The notes under the pieces are model-generated. The model saw only the letters and a program-made list of their open reading frames with translations, was not told the origin of the DNA and did not search any database. The translations under genes and the position numbers were made by a program. Below are positions 46,271 through 55,738 of a stretch of DNA of 64,000 nt, piece by piece; positions within the stretch are counted from its first letter, which is position 1, and each line of letters begins with the position of its first letter. Origin of the DNA: Batkoa obscura (taxonomy: Eukaryota; Entomophthoromycota; Entomophthoromycetes; Entomophthorales; Batkoaceae); assembly GCA_030770535.1 (NCBI GenBank), contig JASVEC010000008.1, forward strand, positions 1,426,001 through 1,490,000, read 5' to 3'.

Positions 46271-46528
46271 ATGGTAAATTTTCGTAAAGCTTCGGTGATC
46301 TTTGTTGGCTTACTTACAAAAACAGACTTGATTAAACTGAACACAACTCTCTTGTTAGATAATGTTCATACTCCATTATCTAAAAATATTACCTATAATC
46401 CAGATAACGAGTACCTTTGTGTCAATGGAGAGTGTATCCAGCCTTATTTAGCTAATATTTACGACCTACAAAAGCAAAATGAGAACCGTTTATTTTTCAC
46501 CGAACAATATTTTGTAAATTCGAAATAA
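46271..46528 (+). CDS. Small LCxNGxC-family protein, plus-type, copy 2
   Basis: 85 residues. The first 61 codons are identical in DNA to the gene at 44647-44901. The tail is different in sequence but similar in kind (NIYDLQKQNENRLFFTEQYF against HLNELQMHKENHFVFTEQFF), keeping a Leu-Gln, a Glu-Asn and FTEQ. A conserved core with an evolving tail is typical of interaction or effector peptides, but that is inference. Unrecognised family. Confidence 0.65.
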   Translation: MVNFRKASVIFVGLLTKTDLIKLNTTLLLDNVHTPLSKNITYNPDNEYLCVNGECIQPYLANIYDLQKQNENRLFFTEQYFVNSK

Positions 46529-46682
46529 AAAGTCTCTTATAGTTATAAATAAATTTGTTGTTATAATACATTTAAGTTTGGTTTAATTTTATAAATACTT
46601 TTTGTTTTGCTTTTTTAACCGTACCAAGATATGAATATAAGGTATTTATTATAATACGCTATAAATTTTATTAACGTTGATA

Positions 46683-46783
46683 TGGGGATGTATTTTTTTG
46701 TTTAAGAATTTTACTAACAATCTTTCCACTCAAATAGCGCTTAAAAAATGGAAAAAGTAATGAAACCAAGAAAAACACCCCCA
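46683..46783 (-). mobile_element. Fold-back MITE, copy 8
   Basis: TGGGGATGT and ACCCCCA ends with TA at both borders (GATA and TATA). It ends about 9 bp from the stop codon of the MFS gene, so it forms the start of that gene's 3' flank. Confidence 0.9.
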
Positions 46784-46791
46784 TATATACT

Positions 46792-48369
46792 TTACAAATT
46801 TTTTGGTAAAGGTATATGTTCAACAAAAAGCGAAGAGGTAAAGCCAATTGAGAAGAACGTAATAAATGAATAAAATACTGCTTTGAGAGCTTCCACATGA
46901 CAATTATGTACAAAAAGTCTTAGTTCTGGACTTAAAGATAATATGTAAGTGGTGTTATTGATTAAAGAAGTAATATCGATTTTTGATGAATAATTAGATA
47001 ACGAATTAATCAAAACATTATGATACATCGTTCCGCAAACATTGATCCCAATAACACCTCCAAAGTTAAAAAAAAATCGAATTAGAGAGCCTATAGCCTG
47101 AGGATTTATCCCTACAACTGAGACTTGGGACGCGATATTGCTAATTTTTAAACATCCACCAACGCCTAGTCCTATTAGAGCCAACGAGGAATACAATTGA
47201 ATATTTTTGATAGTTAAACTCATAAAACAAACTAATAAGACTGCTCCTAAGATACCAAGTAAATTACTAAAGCTTAAGAAAAAGCGATAGATATCTGTTT
47301 TGTTTACAATGGAGCCAAATAAAAAGAATGCCACTACAATACCACCAATCATTGGTAATATCCCAGCCACAGAATCTTGAGAGGAGCTAGTATAAATCAT
47401 CTGGAAATAATATAAAATATATATAATTGAGGTAAAAAATACAGCTCCACTAAAAAAGATAATAATACAGCAACAGATCACATTTCTTGACATAAGATTA
47501 TGATGTATCATTGGATTTGGAAACTTGAACTGAGAATAGATAAATCCAACAAGTAATAATAAACTCAACACTAGAGTTAAAATAACAGCAACTGAATTCC
47601 AGGGATAAACTTGAGCAGTCCAATTTAAGAATAAGGCTAAAAGTGCTATAAAAGAAAAAAGAGCTATAGATCCTATATGATCAAATTTCTCGATTTTAAT
47701 GTCTGATTTCATATCAAGTTTATTTGGTAATAAAAAGATAAGGAGAATACATCCAATACCCATAGGGGGTATGGTGACATAAAAACACCATCTTCAAGTT
47801 AATCTATCTAAGAAAACACTGTTTAACATTGAGCCTAAAATTGAGATCAGAGTAAAGATTCCAACTGCCACCTTTGTATAAAGTTCAAACCTGTTTTCTA
47901 GTACTATTTCTTTTATAACTAATATACATAAAAGTAATAAACCTCCCCCACCAAATCCAGCAATTACTCTAGCAACAATTAGCATGGTAAGGTTAACAGA
48001 TAAACTAGCTAGAATAACCCCAATTAAAAATAGTAAAACTGAAGCTAGAATAGTAATTTTGTGGCCGAATGTATAGCATAGTCTCACAGCTTGCTTTTCA
48101 ACAATGAACGAGGTTGATAGATAAGCAATACTAAAGATGCTTATCTTCGAAAGCTCATTAAATTCGGATGCTATTGGGACAAGTAGAGTCACAATAAGTG
48201 TTTGATCGAAAGCTGCAGAGGCAAGGATAAGGAGTAAACTGAATAGTATGCTTATAAACTTAAAGCTGCTCAATTTGCTTGGTTGATTGCTCGGTACCAA
48301 ATTCTTGCTATCTCCAAGCAATGAGCACTCGTTTTCAGAAATATTACCTGGTTTAGGTATGATTGACAT
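46792..48369 (-). CDS. MFS transporter, 14-TM DHA2-like, with one in-frame TGA
   Basis: Drug/proton antiporter-like membrane carrier. Start ATG at 48369 (MSIIPKPGNISEN; a longer frame begins with TTG). The first part has TM1 with ASAAFDQTLIVTLLVP and motif-C-like GFGGGGLLLL. The second part continues in the same frame from RWCFYVTIPPMGIGC, with about ten more membrane helices to LPKNL at 46792. A single TGA at 47794-47796 separates them. It stands exactly where the family has the first Trp of the WRW(C/A)F motif (LTxRWCFY). No frameshift or candidate intron explains it. The gene is either newly inactivated, polymorphic, read through or edited. I cannot predict the substrate. MITE copy 8 abuts its 3' end. 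Confidence 0.75.
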
Positions 48370-49060
48370 TTGCAAGTTGTTTTTGAGTTGCTTATATTTA
48401 TTATTTATATATTCTTAATAGAGTAGTTTACACTATGGTTTGGATTTTTGCTTTATCTTGAAGTTTGCGCTATAGTGTAATTACAAATTAGCTTTTTTCG
48501 GAATTATGATTTGTATGCTTTCTAGCTTTCTTTTATGATAGGGGTAATATTTTTCCTTGAATAGTTTTTACAAGGAAGCTTCTGTAAGCAATTTGTCCGC
48601 CTCAAATTAAAAAGGAGTTATTAATGTAAAGTATCTTTTTAAAAACTTGAACCCTTTCGGGTGTATGTATTAAGCAAAACCAAGATTGGAGAACATCAAA
48701 TAAATTATAAAAATAAACATCAAAAGCTAGTAGTTTTTAATAAAATAAAATTTAATATTTATTAAAATATTTACTCAATACCTTTAATTAAAGCGTTCAA
48801 AGATTCGTTTGTCATATGGGGGTGTTTTTTTTGGTTTCATTACTTTTTCCATTTTTTAAGTGCTATTTGAGTGGAAAGATTGTTAGTAAAATCCTTAAAT
48901 AAAGAAATACATCCCCATATAGCCTAAATTTTTTATGTTTATTAGGATCGTGATTGCTGAAATAATTTTTAATGAAAACAAAAAAGTACCAAAAAATAAA
49001 CTTTTATAATATATTTTCGATAAAATATAATATATAGGTCATTTAATGTCCGGAAAGGCG
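48370..49060. other. Intergenic with MITE copy 9
   Basis: No gene seen between the MFS start and the carbonic anhydrase 3' end. Confidence 0.55.
48817..48917 (+). mobile_element. Fold-back MITE, copy 9
   Basis: Best-preserved copy: TGGGGGTGT and ACATCCCCA ends, TA on each side (CATA and TATA), core AAGTGCTATTTGAGTGGAAA. Useful as the family reference. Confidence 0.92.
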
Positions 49061-49840
49061 TCACGTACGAGTACATTCAAATACTCCTGCTTTATGAAGC
49101 TCAGTAGTATTTCGAATAGGCCTACTATTATTGCCATGCACTGCGCCCTTTAAGATACCTAATTGATGAGGGGATATAGATGATATATAATCAGAAATTA
49201 TAAACCTAGCAGCTTCTGTACATGGCGGAGTAGTAAGAGAACCACGATAAACATGGCCAGATTGAAACCCATGTACAGCTTTGTATAAGTTACCAAGCTC
49301 TAATCCACAAAACTCTTTTTTATTAGTAATTTGATTACTTTGAGCAAGACCTTTAAAAAAGCCATCATGATTTTCCAAAAATAAATCAACATCAAAAAGC
49401 ACACCAAACACTTGGTAAGCATTCGCATAATCATTAGTAAATACAAAGTGGACTTCCAGATCTGCTCTTTTTCCGTCGATGATATGTTCAGCTGGTGTAT
49501 GGATATGGAATTGCTTCAAGTACAACTCATAGCCATCTAGCTCAAAAGAAGGCACATGAACCGAGGTTAAATTTACTGAGATAGTATTCCCACTACTTAC
49601 ATAAGCAAGGGTAGCTTCAGTATTAGGCCATTCATTAACGTACTTCTCTTTAGTTACAAAGTCAGAAACGTGTTTTTTTAAAGCAATTGGTGATTGTCTC
49701 TTTCCTTCTTTGCAGGTTTTATAGGCACCACTAATTGAGCCCCAACGACTTGGTCCATTATCTTTGCCATAGCCCCAATTGTTATTTGCAGTAATTAGCT
49801 TAAGAAGTAATATATTTATTGTTATAGGAAGTAAGTTCAT
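49061..49840 (-). CDS. Secreted alpha-carbonic anhydrase
   Basis: Interconverts carbon dioxide and bicarbonate outside the cell or in the wall. The 259-residue single exon has signal peptide MNLLPITINILLLKLITA; the mature part starts NNNWGY, which fits the alpha class (W-G-Y). Zinc ligands His112 and His114 (QFHIHTPAEH) and His131 (EVHFVF) are all present, as is the TTPPCTEAARFI block. Cys43 and the Cys of TPPC are placed for the usual disulfide. Length is standard. Divergent from ARG4 with 499 bp between starts; I see no functional link beyond bicarbonate metabolism. Confidence 0.93.
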   Translation of the reverse strand: MNLLPITINILLLKLITANNNWGYGKDNGPSRWGSISGAYKTCKEGKRQSPIALKKHVSDFVTKEKYVNEWPNTEATLAYVSSGNTISVNLTSVHVPSFELDGYELYLKQFHIHTPAEHIIDGKRADLEVHFVFTNDYANAYQVFGVLFDVDLFLENHDGFFKGLAQSNQITNKKEFCGLELGNLYKAVHGFQSGHVYRGSLTTPPCTEAARFIISDYISSISPHQLGILKGAVHGNNSRPIRNTTELHKAGVFECTRT

Positions 49841-50339
49841 TAATTGATAAAAACTATTAGGCTATAACTCAAATCTCGTATTTTTGTATTATTCTTATAT
49901 TAGATTTTTTCCATGGTATTTATTAATTTGCTATGGTTTACTACAACTTATTATTTTGTGGTTGATTGAAAATATTAAGTTTTGTGACTGCTAATTTTTG
50001 AGGTTTATTAAATAACATAGGGTAGGCTGTTGTTAGTGTTGTTATTATTTATTATAAAAAAGGGCGTTATTTAATTAAAAGAAAAATAGATGGAGCAACC
50101 ACTTTTATATTTTATTTATATAAGAAATATTTTTTTAATACTTTATTTTTTATTTAGCGTTTTTAAATTAATGCTTCTTTAACTTGAAATGAATAATGCT
50201 AACAAATGCACTATTAGTCATACCAATTACAATTAAGAGTTAGGATGACTCAAAGTGAATGCAATTGGCTAATAGATGAAACAAGGGATAATGAATAGTA
50301 TAAAACAAGCAAAAATGGAGTTGATAATTTATTTTAAAA
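49841..50339. other. Divergent promoter region of carbonic anhydrase and ARG4
   Basis: AT-rich, no gene seen. Two TGACT-containing sites occur (for example GATGACTCAAAG near 50244), which could bind a Gcn4-type factor upstream of ARG4; motif inference only. Confidence 0.45.
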
Positions 50340-51839
50340 ATGAGTGAAAACGAAGAATCAAAAAAGTTATGGGGTGGTCGATTTAGCGGAGTAAGCGACC
50401 CACTGATGGATGAACTGAATTATTCGATAGGTTATGACAAACGATTATATAAGGTAGACATATTAGGGTCAATCGCTTATGCTCATGCATTGCAAGATGC
50501 TGGTTTATTGAGTTTAGAAGAAAGCAATTTAATCGAGGAGGGATTAAATCAGGTGTTAGAGGAATGGGAGCAAAAAAAATTTGTGATTAAGGAAAGTGAT
50601 GAAGATATACACACGGCAAATGAGCGCAGATTAACTGAAATTATTGGAGCCGTAGGAGGCAAACTACATACTGGGAGATCACGCAATGATCAAGTTGCTA
50701 CTGATATGCGCTTATGGCTAAGAGAGGAAATTAAGCTATTACTTTCTCAGCTACATCTTACAATTCAAAATATGGTTGAAGTTGCAGATGAGAATAAGGA
50801 CATTATTTTACCAGGCTACACACATTTACAACGAGCACAACCAATTAGATTCAGTCATTGGTTATTGAATTACATATTTCGCTTTAAATCAGATTATCAG
50901 CGTTTAACTGAAATATCGCAAAGAGTAAACCAATTGCCATTAGGTGCTGGAGCATTAGCTGGTAACCCATTTTCTATCAATCAGGAAAAGATAGCGGAGG
51001 AGTTGCAGTTTCCAGAAATTATGCCAAATTCTATCTTGGCAGTGTCAGATAGGGATTTTATTATTGAGTTTTTATTTTGGGCATCTTTAACTGGGATTCA
51101 TATATCCCAGATATCAGAAGATTTAATCATCTATTCATCAAAAGAATTCGACTATGTACAATTAAATGAAAGACATTCAACCGGATCTAGTCTGATGCCA
51201 CAAAAATGTAACCCTGATAGTTTAGAATTATTGAGAGGTAAATCTGGAAGAATATTTGGAAAGGTAAACAGTATTTTAAATTTTTTGATTGAATTTGGCT
51301 TAAATTTTATCAAAGTTAAGTGGATTTATGATGACTATGAAAGGCCTGCCCTCTTCTTACAACAAAGATATGCAAGAAGATAAAGAACCAATGTTTGATA
51401 CTGTAGACACAATGAAAAAGTGCATTCCGTTAATTGGTGATGTTATTAGTATGTTGACTGTAATTTTTATTTTTTTAATCTGTGTATATATTAACTTGCT
51501 TAGATTAATAATATAAAAATGGCAGAAGCTCTTAGTGAGGACATGCTAGCTACTGATTTAGCAGATTATTTGGTAAGAAAAGGGGTACCATTTAGAGAAA
51601 GTCACCATCATGCCGGACAGTTAGTTTTAAGATCTGAAGAGTTAGAAACGCCTATTACTCAGCTTCCATTAGATATACTAAAAGAACAACATGAAGTTTT
51701 TGAAGACGATGTTAAAGATATGGGAGGTAATTTTGAAGCATCATGTGATAGACGTAACGGGATTGGAGGAACTTCCTTGCAATCGGTTGAAAACCAAATT
51801 CAAAGTTTAAAACAATGGCTTACTTCTCAAGAAAACTAA
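50340..51839 (+). CDS. ARG4: Argininosuccinate lyase
   Basis: Last step of arginine synthesis: argininosuccinate to arginine and fumarate. Three exons (50340-51263, 51316-51459, 51504-51839) encode 467 residues, close to the family norm of about 460. Marks in order: [46 protein letters not shown] with the catalytic-base His region, and [12 protein letters not shown] around residue 283 with the catalytic Ser on the flexible loop. Then [20 protein letters not shown] and [10 protein letters not shown]. Introns are 52 and 44 bp. The usual second basic residue of MPQKxNP is Cys here (QKCNP). Expected active, soluble homotetramer. Confidence 0.95.
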
Positions 51840-52175
51840 ATAATGGTTTAAATAAATGAATTAGTTATGATACTGGTTTTATATGAAACCTAACAATTTT
51901 TTTAAAAGGAGATTTTTAAAATATTTTATGGTTTTTACCTTTTTGATATAAATTTATTAAAATAAACTAGATAAGCAGTTACATCATTAAAATTTTAATT
52001 TTTTAGAATCAAAATCTGCTCAAATCTTATGAGCTATTTTTTAAGATCTTGTAAGAGAAAATGAGCTATTTTTAGATAGACACATTCGTGTCAATCATTA
52101 TTAAATTGAATCTCAATAAAAAGTAAAAAGTGAATAAATTAAACCATGTCAATCTAACAAATTGTTTTAAAAAAA
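51840..52175. other. Intergenic, no gene seen
   Basis: AT-rich spacer upstream of MCO copy 1. It includes an imperfect direct repeat around ATGAGCTATTTTT (52030 and 52060). Confidence 0.5.
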
Positions 52176-53957
52176 ATGATAGCTGTGCTATTTGTATTAC
52201 TTATAAACAATATCCTTATTGTATCAGGATATCAACTAGGGTACATGTATGCCCAAACGCGCTATTACAGGTGGGTTGTAGAAAAAGAGAACATAGTTAG
52301 CTGGGACAAGGATATAAAGCTCATAACAATTAATGGCAAATTTCCAGGACCAAAGATAGAAGTCAATAGTTATGATACCATTATTGTTGATGTTATCAAT
52401 AATATGGGCAGTGACCTATCAATTCATTGGCATGGTATGTTGCAAAAAGGTACTGTATTATCAGACGGGGTACCTTATGTGACACAGGACCCTATCAAGC
52501 CTAACCAATCTTATCGTTATGAATATCATGTTACAGACCAAGCTGGTACTTGGTATTATCATGCCCATACAGGATTGGACTCTGAACAATTGTTTGGACC
52601 ATTAATAGTTTGTGATCAACCACACATTTATAAGGACTTAGTCAGGCACGATAATCAATTTTATTACGACGAAGAAAGAACAATTGTATTATCAGAAATG
52701 AGAATAAAATCATCAGTCGCGATGGTTCAAGGACTAAAAAGTACTCCATTTAAATGGGTTGGTAATCCAGATTATATATTAACAAATGGAAAATCATTTA
52801 ATTATAATAATAACACTAATCATACAATTATTGGGAGAAACAAGTTTAATGACGGATATCAGGTTATTAAAGTTGAACAAAATAAAAGATATAGAATAAG
52901 GTTTGTAGGGGCCTTGGAAGTTATGTCAATAGCCTTCATGATACCAAACCACAAAATAACATTAATTGAAGTGGAAGGTACATATATTGAACCTTATCAA
53001 GTAAGTGAAGTGCAAATTAATCCTGGGCAGAGAGTGTCTATTATATTAGAAACAGATCAACCTGTAGACAACTATATGATGTGTGCTAAATCACTTGGAT
53101 CAAAAGATAGTACTTGTGATAGTGGTTTATCTATTTTACATTATAAAGGAGCAAAAGATTATAAAGAATTACAAACAACATTTTATGATAAAGTGTATAA
53201 AGCACCTCCCATCACAAGATATGAAAAGAACTATTCTACCAACAAGTGGTATTTAAAGAGAAAGTTAAAGCACTTTTATGATGTGCCTTTAAAAATTAAT
53301 AAGAATATTTATTTTAAAGTAGCTGAAGCAAGCGATATCAACAAAGCTATTTATTTTACAATGGATGGAAAAAGGGTATCAAAAGATAATAGTACTTTAT
53401 GGAATGAAGTAGTAGATAGGAAATATATACCATATCAAGAAAATTCACAAGGGATAGTAGATATTAAGGAAGGTGATAATGTACAAATTGTTATTGAACA
53501 CTTTGCTATGCGTAATAATAGTACAAATTGTATTATTCATCCATGGCATTTACATGGTCATTCATATTATGTCGTTGGGCATGGCAGTAATGATTTTACA
53601 ATTGAAGAACAAAACGAAATCGATGATAATTTAAGGTATAAAAATAAAATTCCAATTTTAAGGGATACATTTGTGCATTATCCAGATATTGTTGATAAAA
53701 AAATCCCTCTACGATCCCCTTTGGGAAAGCTAAATTTACAAGTCAAATATTCAGAGAATCAAAATTTCACTAATGTTAAACCTAATATTAATATTAATGA
53801 CAACCCAGAGGAATATGTTTCTTGTGGCTGGTATGCAATCCGATTCATAGCTGATAACCCTGGGTCTTGGTATATGCATTGTCATATTACTCCACATTTA
53901 GTTATGGGCAAATTTCATATTATTAATGAGTTGCCTGCTGATTATCATATACAATGA
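52176..53957 (+). CDS. Multicopper oxidase, ascorbate-oxidase-like (copy 1)
   Basis: Secreted blue-copper oxidase. Intronless, 593 residues, signal peptide about 1-18 (MIAVLFVLLINNILIVSG). Three cupredoxin domains with all copper-binding His: HWHG (His84, His86), YYHAHTG (His129, His131), HPWHLHGH (His455, 458, 460) and MHCHITPHL (His568, Cys569, His570, His574). HPWHLHGH and HCHIxPHLxMG resemble plant ascorbate oxidase more than laccase. Ten residues after Cys569 stands Lys579, where ascorbate oxidase has the axial Met and laccases have Leu or Phe. About 884 bp of the middle (52671-53554) is almost identical to copy 2. Substrate unknown; ascorbate, phenols or metal are possible. Confidence 0.9.
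   Translation: MIAVLFVLLINNILIVSGYQLGYMYAQTRYYRWVVEKENIVSWDKDIKLITINGKFPGPKIEVNSYDTIIVDVINNMGSDLSIHWHGMLQKGTVLSDGVPYVTQDPIKPNQSYRYEYHVTDQAGTWYYHAHTGLDSEQLFGPLIVCDQPHIYKDLVRHDNQFYYDEERTIVLSEMRIKSSVAMVQGLKSTPFKWVGNPDYILTNGKSFNYNNNTNHTIIGRNKFNDGYQVIKVEQNKRYRIRFVGALEVMSIAFMIPNHKITLIEVEGTYIEPYQVSEVQINPGQRVSIILETDQPVDNYMMCAKSLGSKDSTCDSGLSILHYKGAKDYKELQTTFYDKVYKAPPITRYEKNYSTNKWYLKRKLKHFYDVPLKINKNIYFKVAEASDINKAIYFTMDGKRVSKDNSTLWNEVVDRKYIPYQENSQGIVDIKEGDNVQIVIEHFAMRNNSTNCIIHPWHLHGHSYYVVGHGSNDFTIEEQNEIDDNLRYKNKIPILRDTFVHYPDIVDKKIPLRSPLGKLNLQVKYSENQNFTNVKPNININDNPEEYVSCGWYAIRFIADNPGSWYMHCHITPHLVMGKFHIINELPADYHIQ
52671..53554 (+). repeat. Gene-conversion tract shared with MCO copy 2
   Basis: Matches 61360-62243 with only two differences that I can see (an AAT/ACT codon near 53409 and another at 53527). 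The flanks diverge at once on both sides. A separate identical stretch of about 96 bp lies at 52515-52610. Confidence 0.9.
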
Positions 53958-54404
53958 TCACAAACGGATTTCAGTAATAGGGTTTTAGTTATTAAAGCTC
54001 AGTTGATTTTTTTCGAATGTATCATTTTATAAAATTATTTATACTTTAAATTTTAAATCATAGATTTTAATACTTTTCATTTATTGTAATACTTGGCATC
54101 TCAAGTACTATTTCTTATTTATTAGATCATTATAAAAGTGATATTTAAAAAAATTACAGAGTTCAAATTTATAATCTGAGATGTTAAATTTACAAAAACA
54201 TTACATTTAGATAATGACTTAGTATGTTTTAATAAAATGAGAATGAATAAGCATGTCCACTAAATTAAATAAACTATATAGCTATTAAAGTCAAATCATT
54301 TTGTAAATAAGTACATTCATTTAATAGTCTAATCTAGTTATAACATAATGAGTTAAGAATTCCCTACTACTTTATCATAAAATCTTTCCAAAGCAGATTC
54401 AACC
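53958..54404. other. Intergenic, convergent 3' ends
   Basis: AT-rich, no gene seen. Confidence 0.55.
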
Positions 54405-54852
54405 TTATTGTCGAACCTGCCTAAAAGAAGGAAACTGATAAATAACACGTAGCTTGGACCACACTAACAATAAATAAGTAAATAAATAATTCTAACTAAT
54501 ATTTGTTGATTTACTCCATAGTGCTATATTACGACCCACAAGTCTTGAAATGAGTGGTACTATCTGCAAACCTAAGATTAACTTCAAATTGTGTACGTTT
54601 TCTTCCCAGTCATAGATAGGGTCGTCATATTCATCTTGATATAATTCACCACTACATGTAGAATCTACATCCGATATTGAATATAGCCCAGGATCTTGTT
54701 CAATTTTATTGTTACTTGAGTCCACTATTTTATAACTTGGACCCATCAAATCTATACATGAAGTGTTATCTTCTATATCTAATCTTTGTTGTTGCTCTTC
54801 CTTCAATTATTAGTTAAAAGAATAAAATTAAAATTAAAATTAAAAATACCAT
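54405..54852 (-). CDS. Mim2-like mitochondrial outer-membrane insertion factor
   Basis: Probable partner of Mim1 for inserting helical proteins into the mitochondrial outer membrane. I propose three exons. The first is just the ATG at 54850-54852, followed by a 49 bp intron (GTATTT...TTGAAG). The second (about 54515-54800) gives EEQQQRLDIEDN, an acidic stretch YQDEYDDPIYDWEENV, and a membrane segment LKLILGLQIVPLISRLVGRN. The third completes IALWMWSKLRVIYQF and stops at 54405. An acidic patch with a Trp, then one helix with a GRxxAxW end, is what fungal Mim2 proteins show. The frame from 54806 otherwise begins with TTG, which is why the ATG-only exon is needed. Family call is from pattern, moderate. 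Confidence 0.55.
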
Positions 54853-54968
54853 TTTGAAATTATGAAAAAAATACAAAAATAATATTCTCAAAAAATTTAA
54901 CTCAAAGTATAAACACGCAATCCAAAGCCCCAAATTTTGAATTTCACTTTTCAAAACTTTGAAAAAAA

Positions 54969-55289
54969 ATGAGTGACCACATCGCATTCACAATGTCTGG
55001 ATTATGCGCCGTAGGCGGTATGGTAGGCTATGCCAGAACTGGTTCTATCCCATCTGCTGTTGCTGGTTTAGGTTTTTCTTTATTGTACGGTGTCAACGGT
55101 AAATTGATCAAAGATCAACGTGACTATTGCTATGAAAGTACTGCAGTCACTTCCTTACTCTTAGCGGCTGCTCAAGCTCCACGTGCCATCCGATTAAGGA
55201 AACCGGTGCCTATTGCATTAGGATCCACCGCTCTCTTAGCTGGTGTTTATTATATTAAGAAGGCTTATGAAGAAAGATATGGTGTTTAG
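54969..55289 (+). CDS. TMEM14-family (UPF0136) membrane protein
   Basis: 106 residues, single exon. MSDHIAFTMSGLCAVGGMVG, YARTGSIPSAVAGLGFSLLYG, STAVTSLLLAAAQAPRAIR and IALGSTALLAGVYYIKKAYE make the four short Gly-rich helices of the family, including the GYxRTGSxPSxxAG signature. Animal TMEM14C sits in the inner mitochondrial membrane and helps porphyrin transport; the fungal role is not settled. Codon use is less AT-rich than the neighbours, suggesting good expression. Divergent from the Mim2-like gene with 116 bp between starts. Confidence 0.88.
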   Translation: MSDHIAFTMSGLCAVGGMVGYARTGSIPSAVAGLGFSLLYGVNGKLIKDQRDYCYESTAVTSLLLAAAQAPRAIRLRKPVPIALGSTALLAGVYYIKKAYEERYGV

Positions 55290-55738
55290 TATTAGAATTA
55301 AAAAATTCATAATGTATAAACAGATTGAGTTTGTAAAGAGTATTTTTATGTTTAAAGCCTATTATATGGTTTTTATTTCAGATGTTTTACATGGATCTAT
55401 TTAATCTTAATTCTTTTTAGCAGCTCAACATAATTTGATATAAAATGACATTATTTTTAAAGTTAAATATAATAAATTCCGTGGATATAGCAGTAAATCA
55501 ATGTTAAATCAATGCCTGATTTAAATGAAACTAAACTATTAAAATCATGAAAGCTCTATATTTTATTAATTTACTAACACAATTGTACTAAAAAAGTAAA
55601 AGTAGAATGTGAACACTATTAAAGCTACACTATGCTTTTGATCTCATTAATAATTTTTACTTTCAATATCAATTTATTGACAAACAAACAAGCAGAGCTT
55701 ATACATAATTAAATAACATTTTATTACTGATTCCCATT
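55290..55738. other. Intergenic, convergent 3' ends
   Basis: AT-rich, no gene seen. Confidence 0.55.

Larger units (their letters stand above)
45405..46528. repeat. Tandem block duplication, unit 2
   Basis: Second copy of the divergent small-gene pair, offset 1,627 bp (minus gene) and 1,624 bp (plus gene) from unit 1 and in the same orientation. Confidence 0.85.

Noticed and set aside
46671-46913. 80-codon minus-strand frame
   Set aside because: It consists of MITE copy 8 and an out-of-frame part of the MFS gene.
48370-48375. Two extra codons at the MFS start
   Set aside because: They depend on a TTG start; ATG at 48369 is preferred.
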